Positions 24,955 through 34,246 of a DNA stretch of 64,000 bases are shown one piece after another. Below the pieces are notes generated by a model. That model worked only from the letters and a program-made list of their open reading frames with translations, was not told where the DNA came from and did not search any database. The first letter of the stretch is position 1. Each line of letters starts with the position of its first letter. Source of the stretch: an uncultured Bacilli bacterium (GTDB lineage Bacteria > Bacillota_I > Bacilli_A > RF39 > UBA660); the NCBI GenBank assembly GCA_934120635.1, contig CAKOUR010000001.1, forward strand, positions 78,132-142,131, in the 5' to 3' direction. The position numbers and the translations under genes were made by a program.

Positions 24955-25392
24955 ATGAAGGTTATTTTTATTAAAGATTTAAAAAAACAAGGAAAAGTAA
25001 ATGAAATTAAAGAAGTCAGTGATGGCTACGCAACAAACTATTTAATTAAAAATGGTTATGCAGTAAAATATACAAAAACAAGCTCTGATATCTTAAATAA
25101 AGATTTAAAGAAAAAAGAACAAGAAGAAAAAGAAAATATCAAAAAAGCTGAAGAAATGAAAAAGAAATTAGAAGCACTATCTATTTCCTTTAAAGTTTCT
25201 TCTAATAAAGGAAAGGTATTTGGAAGTATTAGTAGTAAACAAATAGGAGAAGAACTAAATAAAAAAGGAATAAAAATTGATAAAAAACAAATTTATGCCC
25301 AAAATTTAAATACACTTGGAGTACATGAAGTAGAAATCAATTTACATAAAAAAGTAATTGCTAAATTACGAGTACAATTAATAGAGAAGTAG
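24955..25392 (+). CDS. rplI: 50S ribosomal protein L9
   Basis: Two-domain 23S rRNA-binding protein, 145 residues. The N-terminal domain begins MKVIFIKDLKKQGK with KEVSDGYATNYLIKNGYA, a long Lys/Glu helix joins it (about 45-75), and the C-terminal domain has GKVFGSISSKQI. Start after GAAGGTGGG. The dnaB gene follows by 10 bases; rplI next to the replicative helicase gene is a common bacterial arrangement. Confidence 0.95.
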   Translation: MKVIFIKDLKKQGKVNEIKEVSDGYATNYLIKNGYAVKYTKTSSDILNKDLKKKEQEEKENIKKAEEMKKKLEALSISFKVSSNKGKVFGSISSKQIGEELNKKGIKIDKKQIYAQNLNTLGVHEVEINLHKKVIAKLRVQLIEK

Positions 25393-25402
25393 GTGATAAT
25401 AC

Positions 25403-26749
25403 ATGGGACCAAACGGATTACCCAATAATATTGAAGCTGAAAAGGCATTAATAGGTTCTGCTTTTTGGTCCTATAATGCTCTACAAAAGGTTTGTGAAGA
25501 AATAAATGAAGAAGCATTTTATTTAGATAGTAATAGTAGAATATTTTCAGTAATAAAATATTTATATCAAAATAAAAAACCAGTAGATGCCCAAACAGTA
25601 ACAGCAGAAATTATCAACCGTGGTTGGCTAGTTCAAATTGGAGGCGTAGAATACTTAAATAGCGTTATCGAAAGTGTAGCAACTGGCGCCAATGTAGAGT
25701 ATTATATTGATACAGTAGCAGAAAAATTCACACTTCGTCGAATGATAGAAGCAGCAACAGCAATTATTACAAATGCCAACAAAACAGATATTAATTTGAG
25801 TGAAGTTGTAGAAGATGCCGAAAAAAGTATTTTAAATATATCCAAACTACGAAAGACAAGTGAATTTAGAAACATTAAAGAAGTTCTAGAAAAAGCCCAA
25901 AATGATTTAGAAACATTAGCTAAAAATAAAGGAAGAGTTACAGGACTAACAACAGGATTAGTAGATTTAGATAATTTAACAAACGGATTTAGTCCAACAC
26001 AATTAATTATCGTAGCTGCAAGACCAGCTGTAGGTAAAACAGCTTTTGCCCTAAACATAGCCTGTGCAGCCGCAAAAAGTACAAAGAAAAATATTGCTGT
26101 ATTCTCTCTAGAAATGCCAGCAGAACAATTAATTATGAGAATGATTAGTTCCCTTGGACAAGTAGATAATAAAAAATTACAAACAGGGCGTTTAGAAAAT
26201 GAAGATTGGCGTCGAATTAATGAAGCAATTAGCCAACTTGCAGATACCAATATTTATTTTCATGATGCGGGAGGAGTTACAGCAAGTGAAATAAAAGCAA
26301 AGTGTAGAAGATTATCAACTCAAGGAGAAGGACTAGGCTTAGTAATTATCGATTATCTACAATTAATTGACTCCTCATCAAAATATTCTGGAAGTAGGCA
26401 ACAAGAAGTATCAGAAATTTCAAGAAATCTAAAGACAATGGCTTTAGAACTAGAAGTACCTGTTATTGCCTTATCCCAGTTATCAAGAAGTGTTGAAAAA
26501 AGAGAAGACAAAAAACCAGTTTTATCCGATTTAAGAGAATCAGGATCAATCGAACAAGACGCAGATATCGTAGCAGCTCTCCATGCCCCAGATGTAGAAG
26601 CACCACCAGATGATAATCTACCAGTTCCTATCCAATTAATTATTCTAAAACACAGAAATGGACCAATAGCAACAATTGATATGCTATTTAAGAAAAAAAC
26701 TTCAACCTTTCTGTCGATAAAGAAAGAAGGCGATAGGAATGGCGGATAA
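25403..26749 (+). CDS. dnaB: Replicative DNA helicase (DnaB; DnaC in Bacillus)
   Basis: Hexameric 5'-3' helicase of the replication fork, 448 residues. N-terminal domain with PNNIEAEKALIGS, then the RecA-type domain with Walker A AARPAVGKTA at about 210, FSLEMPAEQL, the Walker B region LVIIDYLQLI, and LSQLSRSVEKR followed by DLRESGSIEQDAD. ATG at 25403 is 7 bases after AGGTG. The end overlaps the next gene by 11 bases. Confidence 0.96.
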   Translation: MGPNGLPNNIEAEKALIGSAFWSYNALQKVCEEINEEAFYLDSNSRIFSVIKYLYQNKKPVDAQTVTAEIINRGWLVQIGGVEYLNSVIESVATGANVEYYIDTVAEKFTLRRMIEAATAIITNANKTDINLSEVVEDAEKSILNISKLRKTSEFRNIKEVLEKAQNDLETLAKNKGRVTGLTTGLVDLDNLTNGFSPTQLIIVAARPAVGKTAFALNIACAAAKSTKKNIAVFSLEMPAEQLIMRMISSLGQVDNKKLQTGRLENEDWRRINEAISQLADTNIYFHDAGGVTASEIKAKCRRLSTQGEGLGLVIIDYLQLIDSSSKYSGSRQQEVSEISRNLKTMALELEVPVIALSQLSRSVEKREDKKPVLSDLRESGSIEQDADIVAALHAPDVEAPPDDNLPVPIQLIILKHRNGPIATIDMLFKKKTSTFLSIKKEGDRNGG

Positions 26750-28259
26750 TCGTTTTAGAGTATCATATATATTAGTAATAATATTATTAGGAATATTAGT
26801 ATTTGCTTTAGGATTTACTCGCTATAGTACTAAAAATCCACAAAATGTATACCAAATATATATTGATGGAGAAATCATTGGTACAGTAGAAAGTAAGACA
26901 GATTTTGAAGAATTTATCAATAAAAAAGAAGAATCCATCAAGAAAAAGTATGACGTAAAAAAAGTAGAAGTACCAAACGGGGTAATGATTAAAGAAGTGA
27001 CAACTTATAATAAAAATATTGATAGCAATGAAGAAGTATACAAAAGAATAGTCAAGAAAAAACAATTTACCATTAAAGGGGTAGCCATTACAATAAAAAA
27101 TAAAAAAGAAAAAAATTATAAAACAAAATATATTTATGTTTTAAATAAAAAAATATTTGATGATGCAATTACTCAATTAATAAAATCTTTTGTAAATGAA
27201 GATGATTATAAAAGTTATATGGAAAGTACACAAAAAGAAATTGTAGATACAGGAAAAGTAATTAAAGATATCTCTATTGCAGAAGATATTACATATAAAT
27301 CATCTTATATTTCTATCGATAAAGAAATCTTTACTGATTCTAGTACTTTAGCAAAATATTTATTATACGGAACAACAAAAAAACAATCTACTTATCAAGT
27401 ACAAGAAGGAGATACCATAGAAACTGTTGCTAATGCTAATAAACTAAATGTCCAAGAATTCTTAATAGCAAATTCTAACTTCAAAAGTGAAAATGCACTA
27501 CTTTATACAGGGCAAGAAGTAAATGTAGGATTAATTAATCCATTAATTAGCGTAGTAGTAGAAATCAATGGCGTAAGTGATGAAGAAAAAAACTATATAG
27601 TCAATGTTCAATATGACACTAACCAAGTACAAGGTGTAGAATACGTAAAACAAGAAGGAGAAAATGGATTATACCGAGTTAGTAGAGAATATGAGTACAT
27701 CAATGGTCAATTATCAGATACTATCAACTTAAATACTATTGAATTGAAACCAAGTGTAGATAAAATTATTGTGAAAGGTTCTAAAGAAATACCTCATGTT
27801 GCAGATCTTTCTCACTGGGCATGGCCAACAGATACTCCGTACACGATTACCACATATTTTGGTTATCGTTGGGGAAGTATGCATGCTGCATTAGATATCT
27901 ATGGACCAGGATATGGCTCAAATATTTATGCCGCTAATAATGGAACCGTGGTTGAAACAAAAGGTGGTTGTGTTCCGGGGAATATTTCATGTAATGGAAG
28001 ACAAGGAAACTATATCTTGATTAACCACAACACAGGAAATTATTATACACAGTATATGCACTTATCAACAATATTAGTAAAAGCAGGACAAGTAGTAAGT
28101 AGAGGACAAAAAATAGCAACTATGGGAAATACAGGAGAAGTATATCCAACACCAAACTCTTATAGTCCTTACAGTGGAACTCATTTACACTTTGCCGCAT
28201 GGAGAGGATATCCACACCGCGGTGGAACTCCATTCGATCCGTTTACACTATACCGATGA
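26739..28259 (+). CDS. Membrane-anchored LysM/M23 peptidoglycan endopeptidase
   Basis: 506 residues. One N-terminal membrane segment (about 9-27), a long extracellular stalk, a LysM domain at about 225-270 (YQVQEGDTIETVANANKLN), a beta-rich segment resembling a G5 domain (about 275-345), then a C-terminal M23 lysostaphin-type zinc peptidase. Zinc ligands: His and Asp in MHAALDIYG, and HLHF near residue 482, with the fold signature YFGYRWG. It probably cuts wall cross-links. The stop overlaps the start of yycJ (ATGA). Confidence 0.9.
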   Translation: MADNRFRVSYILVIILLGILVFALGFTRYSTKNPQNVYQIYIDGEIIGTVESKTDFEEFINKKEESIKKKYDVKKVEVPNGVMIKEVTTYNKNIDSNEEVYKRIVKKKQFTIKGVAITIKNKKEKNYKTKYIYVLNKKIFDDAITQLIKSFVNEDDYKSYMESTQKEIVDTGKVIKDISIAEDITYKSSYISIDKEIFTDSSTLAKYLLYGTTKKQSTYQVQEGDTIETVANANKLNVQEFLIANSNFKSENALLYTGQEVNVGLINPLISVVVEINGVSDEEKNYIVNVQYDTNQVQGVEYVKQEGENGLYRVSREYEYINGQLSDTINLNTIELKPSVDKIIVKGSKEIPHVADLSHWAWPTDTPYTITTYFGYRWGSMHAALDIYGPGYGSNIYAANNGTVVETKGGCVPGNISCNGRQGNYILINHNTGNYYTQYMHLSTILVKAGQVVSRGQKIATMGNTGEVYPTPNSYSPYSGTHLHFAAWRGYPHRGGTPFDPFTLYR

Positions 28260-29017
28260 AAGCAATCGTATTATCATCAGGTAGTAAAGGAAACACTACC
28301 TATATCGAGTGTAATGGAACAAAAATATTAATCGATCTAGGAAATACTTGTAAATATGTTAAAGAAAAATTAAGTACTTTACAAATAAACGCGGAAGACC
28401 TAGATGCCATTTTAATCACTCATACTCATGTAGATCATGTCAAAGGCCTAAAAGTATTCCAAAAAAAATATCATACAAAAGTTTATTTGACAGAAAAAAT
28501 GCTAGAAGATCTAGATTACATTGACAATTACCAAATTATTGACAACCATGGAGAATTTCAAATTAATAATTTAACTATTCATGTATTAAAAACAAGTCAC
28601 GATACCCCTGATTCCGTAGGTTATGTTGTAGAAGGAGAGCATAAAAGTGTTGTATATATAACAGATACAGGATATATCAATCAAAAATATTTTTCTCTCC
28701 TTACCAATAAAGAAATTTATATCATGGAAAGTAATCACGATATTGAAATGCTGAATCATAGCTCATATCCCTTTAAAGTAAGACAAAGAATATTAGGAGA
28801 TAAAGGCCATTTATCCAATTATGACTCAGCAAGGTATCTTTCTACATTTATAGGAGAAAATACCAAATATATCTTACTTGCCCATTTATCTCATGAAAAT
28901 AACACAGAATCCTTAGCTTATGAAACACTAAATAATAGATTAAAAGAAAATCAGCAAAAGGTAGAAAAAATTATCATCACCAAACAAGATGAAGAATCAG
29001 AGGAGGTTTGTGTATGA
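28256..29017 (+). CDS. yycJ: YycJ/WalJ-type metallo-beta-lactamase fold hydrolase
   Basis: 253 residues with the MBL signature THTHVDHVKGL at about 57-67, a later His in THDTPDSVGY context (SHDTPDS), and Asp in VYITDTGYI. The opening MKAIVLSSGSKGNTTYIE is characteristic of the YycJ/VicX group, which in Bacilli sits next to the WalRK wall regulators; those regulators are not here. I chose the ATG at 28256, which overlaps the preceding TGA; an in-frame ATG 57 bases earlier lies inside the M23 gene. Overlaps rlmH at its end. Confidence 0.88.
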   Translation: MKAIVLSSGSKGNTTYIECNGTKILIDLGNTCKYVKEKLSTLQINAEDLDAILITHTHVDHVKGLKVFQKKYHTKVYLTEKMLEDLDYIDNYQIIDNHGEFQINNLTIHVLKTSHDTPDSVGYVVEGEHKSVVYITDTGYINQKYFSLLTNKEIYIMESNHDIEMLNHSSYPFKVRQRILGDKGHLSNYDSARYLSTFIGENTKYILLAHLSHENNTESLAYETLNNRLKENQQKVEKIIITKQDEESEEVCV

Positions 29018-29448
29018 TAAAAATATTATGTATAGGAAAAATTAAAGAATCATTTTATCAAGGTGCTATTAACGAATATCAAAAAAGACTAAAAAAATAT
29101 CATAAAGTTATCATTGAAGAACTACCAGACTCAAATAAACAAAAAGAAGAAGAACTTTTATTAAAAAAAATCAACACAAAAGATTACAATATTGTTTTAG
29201 ATATTGAAGGAAAAATGCTAAATTCTATCGAACTTTCTAATCATATTGATAAAACATTTCAAATAAACTCCAATATTACATTTATCATAGGAGGTAGTGA
29301 TGGACTAACAGAGAAAGTAAAAGAAATAGCAGACTTTAAATTATCTTTCTCAAAACTAACTTTTCCTCATCAATTATTTAGAGTAATTCTTTTAGAACAA
29401 ATTTATAGAAGTTTTAAAATACTGAATCATGAAACTTATCACAAATAA
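29014..29448 (+). CDS. rlmH: 23S rRNA pseudouridine(1915) N3-methyltransferase
   Basis: SPOUT methyltransferase acting on helix 69 of 23S rRNA; 144 residues, slightly short. Seen: the start IKILCIGKIKE, LDIEGKML, the SAM-binding knot FIIGGSDGLTE, and the C-terminal signature HQLFRVILLEQIYRSFKI with the ending HETYHK. ATG at 29014 is 7 bases after AGGAGG and overlaps the yycJ stop (ATGA). The yycJ-rlmH order is also seen in Bacillus relatives. Confidence 0.95.
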   Translation: MIKILCIGKIKESFYQGAINEYQKRLKKYHKVIIEELPDSNKQKEEELLLKKINTKDYNIVLDIEGKMLNSIELSNHIDKTFQINSNITFIIGGSDGLTEKVKEIADFKLSFSKLTFPHQLFRVILLEQIYRSFKILNHETYHK

Positions 29449-29474
29449 GTTTTTTTCTAAAGAAAGGAGTTTAT

Positions 29475-30425
29475 ATGTTTATTAATTTAATATTATTAAT
29501 TATAGGATTTATCATTTTAATTAAAGGAGCAGATATTTTTGTCGATGGAGCATCCGCTGTAGCAGGAAACTTTAAAGTATCTAAAATGCTAATAGGATTA
29601 ACCATAGTAGCTTTTGGAACAAGTGCTCCAGAACTTGCCGTTAGCATAAAGTCCCTTCTATCAGGAAGTGGCGATATCGTATTAGGAAATGTTATAGGAA
29701 GTAATATCTTAAATATTCTTCTTATTCTAGGAATAAGCTCTTTATTTCATTCATTAAGTGTAAAAAATAATACCGTAAAAAAAGAATTACCAATTACCAT
29801 CTTAATTACAACTCTCTTTGCCGTATTATTATCAGATAATCTCATTAATCATACAAAAGATAATTTTACTAGAGGAGATGGAATAACTTTAATTTTATTC
29901 TTCCTTGTCTTTATCTATTATCTAATTAGTATGGCAAGAAAAAAGATAGATATTGATGATAAAACAGAATATATGCCTCTATCTAAAGCTTTTATTTTTA
30001 CTGCTATTGGATTAATTTCAATCATTTTAGGAAGCAATCTTGTAGTAGATCATGCCTCTAACTTAGCCAAATTATTAGGCATTAGTGAAAAATTAATTGC
30101 CCTAACTATAATAGCCCTAGGAACATCTCTTCCCGAATTAGTAACATCAGTTATGGCGACAAGAAAAGGAGAGTATGACATTGCTATTGGAAATGTCGTA
30201 GGAAGTAATATCTTTAACATCGGTATAGTAACAGGAATTCCCATTGCCATCTTAGGAGGAATATCCAAAGTTTCTTTTAATCAAATCGATTTATTCATCA
30301 TGTTACTTTCTGTTATTCTATTATTTGTCTTTTCTTATAAAAATCAAAAAATTACCAAAAAAGAGGGAATTATCTTCTTAATTTTATTTGTTATCTATTA
30401 TAGTTATGTAATATATGTAGGATAA
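29475..30425 (+). CDS. Calcium/sodium antiporter (CaCA family, YrbG-like)
   Basis: 316 residues, about ten membrane segments in two inverted halves. Each half carries the alpha repeat with GADIFVDGAS, the ion-site motif AFGTSAPELAVS and GNVIGSNILN in the first, and ALGTSLPELVTS and GNVVGSNIFN in the second. The conserved Glu in each PEL motif is present. It exports calcium in exchange for sodium or protons; the exact ion is not shown. Own ribosome binding site AAAGGAG. Confidence 0.9.
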   Translation: MFINLILLIIGFIILIKGADIFVDGASAVAGNFKVSKMLIGLTIVAFGTSAPELAVSIKSLLSGSGDIVLGNVIGSNILNILLILGISSLFHSLSVKNNTVKKELPITILITTLFAVLLSDNLINHTKDNFTRGDGITLILFFLVFIYYLISMARKKIDIDDKTEYMPLSKAFIFTAIGLISIILGSNLVVDHASNLAKLLGISEKLIALTIIALGTSLPELVTSVMATRKGEYDIAIGNVVGSNIFNIGIVTGIPIAILGGISKVSFNQIDLFIMLLSVILLFVFSYKNQKITKKEGIIFLILFVIYYSYVIYVG

Positions 30426-30430
30426 AGGCT

Positions 30431-30460
30431 AAAGAAGTATTTTTCTTCTTTTTTCTTTTT
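30431..30460 (+). terminator. Intrinsic terminator after the antiporter gene
   Basis: AAAGAAG (30431-30437) pairs with CTTCTTT (about 30445-30451), followed by a long T/C-rich tract. Confidence 0.6.
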
Positions 30461-30515
30461 CTTAAAATACTGAATGAGAACAAGACAACAAGATAAAGAT
30501 TTTATCAAAAAAGTA

Positions 30516-30529
30516 CGAACAAATGTACG
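30516..30529 (+). promoter_or_regulatory. LexA/DinR-like box of recA
   Basis: CGAACAAATGTACG matches the Bacillus SOS box pattern CGAACRNRYGTTYG at all but one position and lies just upstream of the recA -35 box. A half site, GTTCGTAC at 30570-30577, lies at the transcription start and is the exact inverse of GTACGAAC at 30513-30520. Confidence 0.6.
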
Positions 30530-30537
30530 TTAAAATA

Positions 30538-30566
30538 TTGACAAAGTAATTTTAGTAGTTTATAAT
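30538..30566 (+). promoter_or_regulatory. Promoter of recA
   Basis: TTGACA (30538-30543) and TATAAT (30561-30566) are both perfect and 17 bases apart. Confidence 0.9.
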
Positions 30567-30597
30567 AGGGTTCGTACAGTGAGTAAAGGAGATAAAC

Positions 30598-31662
30598 ATG
30601 AGTAAAATATTAGAAAAAGACAAAGCTTTAGCCCAAGTAATGGCCGATATTGAAAAACAATTTGGTAAAGGATCGATTATGAAATTAGGAGAACAGGAAA
30701 ATGCTGAAGTAGAAGTAAGTAAAACTGGATCTTTAGCATTAGATATTGCTTTAGGAGTAGGAGGATATCCCAAAGGAAGAATTGTTGAAATTTATGGTCC
30801 AGAATCTTCAGGGAAAACAACTTTTGCTCTTCACGCAATTGCAGAAGTACAAAAAGAAGGAGGAAGAGCAGCATTTATCGATGCAGAACACTCCGTTGAT
30901 CCTGTCTATGCTGAGGCACTAGGAGTAGATATCGATGAATTATTATTATCACAGCCAGATACAGGAGAACAAGCCTTAGAAATTTGTGATGCTCTAGTAA
31001 AAAGTGAAGCAATAAATATTATTGTCATTGACTCTGTAGCAGCTCTAGTTCCCCAAGCAGAAATTGATGGAGAAATGGGAGATTCTCATGTTGGCTTACA
31101 AGCAAGATTAATGAGTCAAGCCCTAAGAAAATTATCCGGTTCAATTAGTAAAACCAACACAATTGTTATATTTATTAATCAATTAAGAGAAAAAGTAGGT
31201 GTCATGTTCGGAAATCCAGAAACAACACCAGGAGGAAAAGCCTTGAAGTATTATTCTTCTGTACGTCTAGACATTAGAAGAGGAGAACAATTAAAACAAG
31301 GAACAGATATCGTAGGTAATTCTACCAAAATAAAAGTCGTAAAAAACAAAGTAGCGCCACCTTTCAAAACAGCTGTTGTAGATATCATGTATGGAACAGG
31401 AATATCTCATGAAGGAGAAGTATTAGACTTAGCAACAGAAGCAGGAATCGTCGAAAAAAGTGGAGCTTGGTATGCTTATAAAGAGAATAAAATCGGTCAA
31501 GGAAAAGAAAATGCTAAAGTATACCTAACCAAAAATCCAGAAATATTAAAGGAAATAGAAGACCAAGTAAGAGAATGCTATGGAATAGATAAAAAAGAAA
31601 AAGGAAAAAAAGAAAAAAAGGAAAAAGTTACCAAAAAAGAAGAAAAGAAAGAAGAAAAATAA
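30598..31662 (+). CDS. recA: Recombinase A
   Basis: DNA strand-exchange protein and SOS co-protease, 354 residues. Walker A GPESSGKTT at about 66, Walker B region NIIVIDSVAALVP, loop L1 GDSHVGLQARLMSQALRK, and loop L2 GNPETTPGGKALK followed by the signature of the C-terminal domain. The last 25 or so residues are almost only Lys, Glu and Thr, a longer charged tail than in Bacillus. ATG after AAAGGAG. Regulated by a near-consensus promoter with a LexA-like box. Confidence 0.98.
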   Translation: MSKILEKDKALAQVMADIEKQFGKGSIMKLGEQENAEVEVSKTGSLALDIALGVGGYPKGRIVEIYGPESSGKTTFALHAIAEVQKEGGRAAFIDAEHSVDPVYAEALGVDIDELLLSQPDTGEQALEICDALVKSEAINIIVIDSVAALVPQAEIDGEMGDSHVGLQARLMSQALRKLSGSISKTNTIVIFINQLREKVGVMFGNPETTPGGKALKYYSSVRLDIRRGEQLKQGTDIVGNSTKIKVVKNKVAPPFKTAVVDIMYGTGISHEGEVLDLATEAGIVEKSGAWYAYKENKIGQGKENAKVYLTKNPEILKEIEDQVRECYGIDKKEKGKKEKKEKVTKKEEKKEEK

Positions 31663-31692
31663 AACTGATGGAAAAAAATCAGTTCTTTTCTT
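31663..31692 (+). terminator. Intrinsic terminator of recA
   Basis: AACTGAT (31663-31669) pairs with ATCAGTT (31678-31684), followed by CTTTTCTTT. Confidence 0.75.
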
Positions 31693-31749
31693 TAATAAAG
31701 ACTAAAACAAAAGCAAAAGAAAATATAAGTATTATAATCATATAACTTA

Positions 31750-31758
31750 TGTTATAAT
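31750..31758 (+). promoter_or_regulatory. Extended -10 promoter of ftsY-ylxM
   Basis: TGT followed by TATAAT (31753-31758), 26 bases before the ftsY start. Confidence 0.5.
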
Positions 31759-31783
31759 AAACATATAGAAATGAGGAAATAAA

Positions 31784-32752
31784 ATGGGACTATTTGACAA
31801 AATAAAAAAAGCATTTACCACAAATAAAACAGAAGCAGTAGAAAAATATGACAAAGGATTAGAAAAAACGAGAAAAGAATTTGTCTCTCAATTATCTAAC
31901 TTAAGTAAAAAATATAAAAATATTGATGAAAACTATTTCGAAGAATTGGAAGATATCTTAATCATGGCAGATATTGGTGTAGATACTGTAATGAAATTTG
32001 TAGAACTATTGAGAAAAAGAGTAAAAACCGAAAAAATAGAAGATGCCAGTAAGTTAAAAGATATTATCATTGATGAATTATTTATCATGTATGTAGGCAA
32101 TGATATATTAGATAGTAAAATTCATTATGCTGAAGATGGACCAACAGTAATTTTATTTGTCGGAGTAAACGGAGTAGGAAAAACAACAACCATAGGAAAA
32201 TTTGCTCATCAATTAAAAGAACAAGGAAAAAAAGTAATGTTAGTAGCAGGAGATACATTTAGAGCAGGAGCAATTGAACAATTAGAAGAATGGGGAGAAA
32301 AGGTGGGAACAACAGTAATATCCTCAACCTCAAAAGATCCTTCTAGCGTCATGTATGATGGACTAGAAAAAGCCGTAAAAGAAGATTATGATGTTGTTTT
32401 AATTGATACAGCAGGAAGACTTCAAAATAAAGAAAATCTAATGAGAGAACTAGAAAAAGTCAATCGTGTAATTCAAAAAATTATACCAACCGCTCCACAT
32501 GAAACCCTTTTAGTTATTGATGCAACGACAGGACAAAATGGAATTAGTCAGGCTAAAAATTTTAAAGAAATCACAAATATCACAGGTATTGTTTTAACAA
32601 AATTAGATGGAACAGCCAAAGGAGGGATTGTCTTAGCAATCAAAGAATCCGTAGCCCTTCCTGTTAAATATGTAGGATTAGGAGAAGGAATGGATGATTT
32701 AGAAAAATTTGATATTGAAAAATATATTTATGGATTATTTAAAGATTTGTAG
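31784..32752 (+). CDS. ftsY: Signal recognition particle receptor FtsY
   Basis: SRP receptor GTPase, 322 residues, bound at the inner membrane. Short N-terminal basic region, NG domains with ILMADIGVDTV, the P-loop GVNGVGKTTTIGK at about 125, DTFRAGAIEQL, DTAGRLQNK and TKLDGTAKGG. It has almost none of the acidic A domain of E. coli FtsY, as is usual in Firmicutes. ATG after GAGGAAA. ylxM starts 9 bases later; the usual partner gene ffh is not in the window. Confidence 0.96.
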   Translation: MGLFDKIKKAFTTNKTEAVEKYDKGLEKTRKEFVSQLSNLSKKYKNIDENYFEELEDILIMADIGVDTVMKFVELLRKRVKTEKIEDASKLKDIIIDELFIMYVGNDILDSKIHYAEDGPTVILFVGVNGVGKTTTIGKFAHQLKEQGKKVMLVAGDTFRAGAIEQLEEWGEKVGTTVISSTSKDPSSVMYDGLEKAVKEDYDVVLIDTAGRLQNKENLMRELEKVNRVIQKIIPTAPHETLLVIDATTGQNGISQAKNFKEITNITGIVLTKLDGTAKGGIVLAIKESVALPVKYVGLGEGMDDLEKFDIEKYIYGLFKDL

Positions 32753-32761
32753 GTGATATTT

Positions 32762-33076
32762 TTGGAAAAAAGAGATTACTTAATTATCCTATATGATTTA
32801 TATGGAGAACTTTTAAATGATAAGCAACAACAATATTTTGAAGAATATTATTTTAATAATCTTTCTTTAGGAGAAATCAGTGAAAACTTAAATATCAGTA
32901 GAAATGCTGTTCATAAAAGTTTACAAAGTGTAGAAGAAAAATTACAATTTTATGAAGAAAAATTAAAACTATACAAAAAAAGTAAAATAATTTATGATAT
33001 AATAGAGAAAGAAAGTAGCCAAGAGGTAAAAAGAGTCTTAAAGGAGATGATCTTAGAAGATGAAATATATAGATGA
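32762..33076 (+). CDS. ylxM: YlxM-family SRP-associated helix-turn-helix protein
   Basis: 104 residues, mostly helical. The sigma-like HTH segment LSLGEISENLNISRNAVHKS at about 37-56 is the YlxM/p13 signature; the C-terminal half is charged coiled coil. In streptococci YlxM binds SRP and affects its GTPases. The start is TTG at 32762, five bases after AGGTGA; a GTG nine bases earlier overlaps that site. It overlaps the following small membrane gene by 17 bases, tying it to the AAA+ cluster downstream. Confidence 0.88.
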   Translation: MEKRDYLIILYDLYGELLNDKQQQYFEEYYFNNLSLGEISENLNISRNAVHKSLQSVEEKLQFYEEKLKLYKKSKIIYDIIEKESSQEVKRVLKEMILEDEIYR

Positions 33077-33254
33077 AAAAGATTTACCAGTAGAAATTAA
33101 AAATAATGAATTACCCAAAGATACAGATAAACATTATAAAATGTTTTATGATGAAAAAGTAAGAACAAGTGGTGGATTTGTAGATGCCATCTTTTTAGGA
33201 GCAATCATTCTCGTTTCTTTTATGTGGGGAATGATTGCTGTAATTTTAAGATAG
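33060..33254 (+). CDS. Small single-pass membrane protein next to the AAA+ gene
   Basis: 64 residues: a charged N-terminal half (KYIDEKDLPVEIKNNELP) and one C-terminal membrane segment (about 40-62, AIFLGAIILVSFMWGMIAVIL), so the N-terminus probably faces the cytoplasm. No recognised family. It overlaps ylxM by 17 bases and is followed 10 bases later by the AAA+ gene. Position suggests a membrane partner for that ATPase. Confidence 0.6.
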   Translation: MKYIDEKDLPVEIKNNELPKDTDKHYKMFYDEKVRTSGGFVDAIFLGAIILVSFMWGMIAVILR

Positions 33255-33264
33255 GAGGAGAAAG

Positions 33265-34182
33265 ATGTTAGAAAATACAGAAAGTATTATTAGTCGATAT
33301 GCTGATGAAATGACTTCAGCTACTTATATAACTGATCCTGCAATTGCTCGTGATGAAGAAATTAAGAATTTAATTTTAGTTTTATTAACACCAGAAAAAT
33401 CAGCCATTTTAGTAGGTAAACCAGGTATTGGTAAAACAGCTATTGTAGAAGGTCTTGCCTATCGCATTCAAAAAAGATTAGTACCAAATGTACTACTTGG
33501 ATTTAGAATATTCAGAGTAAATACAACCGCACTATTAGGTCAAGATGGAGATGAAAATAGAGTATTAAAACTTGTTCAAGAATTAAAAAATATGGATCGA
33601 GTAATCTTATTCATCGATGAAATTCATACTCTAATCGGTGATGGAAGACTAGATTTAGCCAATATGTTCAAAGAAGGATTAAGTAGAGGAACAATTAAAA
33701 TTATTGGAGCGACAACAACTTACGAATATGAACACTTTATCCTAAGAGATAAAGCCTTTATGAGAAGATTTGATAAAGTCGATGTAAGTGAACCAACAGG
33801 AGAACAATGTGTTCAAATTTTAATGAGAACTTTACCTAAAATTGAATATCAAACTCATGTGAAATTAGCCTATACAGAATTCCAAAAAGAAAACATCATG
33901 AAATTTATTGTTGATATGACTAGTGAATATAAAAGAGTATACGAAATCTCATCAAGATATCCAGATATTGCTCTAGTTTTATTAAGGCAAGCCTTTTCTA
34001 ATGCTGTTTACGAAAATAGAAGTACAGTAGGATTTAAAAATATTTATGATGCCATAAGATTTACAAAGGCAGTATATCCTGATGTAATCAAAAAAGAATT
34101 AGTAAAATTTAAAGAAATATTTAAAGAAGAATTAGCTTTAGAAGGAGTGACAGTTAATCCAGAAAATTATCTTGCCAATTAG
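33265..34182 (+). CDS. ClpB-D1-like AAA+ ATPase, single module without pore loop
   Basis: 305 residues, one AAA+ module most like the first ATPase domain of ClpA/ClpB. DPAIARDEEIKNLI leads into Walker A GKPGIGKT (51-58); Walker B is LFIDEIHTLIG (Asp118-Glu119); sensor 1 is in IIGATTTYEYE and the arginine finger in FMRRFDKV. The ClpB N-domain, middle domain and second ATPase are absent. The segment where Clp proteins have the Tyr-bearing KYRGEFEER pore loop reads LLGQDGDENRVLKL here, so substrate threading is doubtful. A specialised ATPase acting with the neighbouring membrane proteins is inferred, not shown. Start after AGGAGGAG. Confidence 0.8.
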   Translation: MLENTESIISRYADEMTSATYITDPAIARDEEIKNLILVLLTPEKSAILVGKPGIGKTAIVEGLAYRIQKRLVPNVLLGFRIFRVNTTALLGQDGDENRVLKLVQELKNMDRVILFIDEIHTLIGDGRLDLANMFKEGLSRGTIKIIGATTTYEYEHFILRDKAFMRRFDKVDVSEPTGEQCVQILMRTLPKIEYQTHVKLAYTEFQKENIMKFIVDMTSEYKRVYEISSRYPDIALVLLRQAFSNAVYENRSTVGFKNIYDAIRFTKAVYPDVIKKELVKFKEIFKEELALEGVTVNPENYLAN

Positions 34183-34246
34183 TTAACTTTATTGCAAAGT
34201 AGGTAAATATTTAGTATCCTTAAATTAACAGTAAAGGAGTGTTATG

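Noticed and set aside
25702..26250. Long open frame antisense to dnaB
   Set aside because: It mirrors a strongly conserved helicase gene, has no ribosome binding site and its translation is low-complexity; a shadow of biased codon use.
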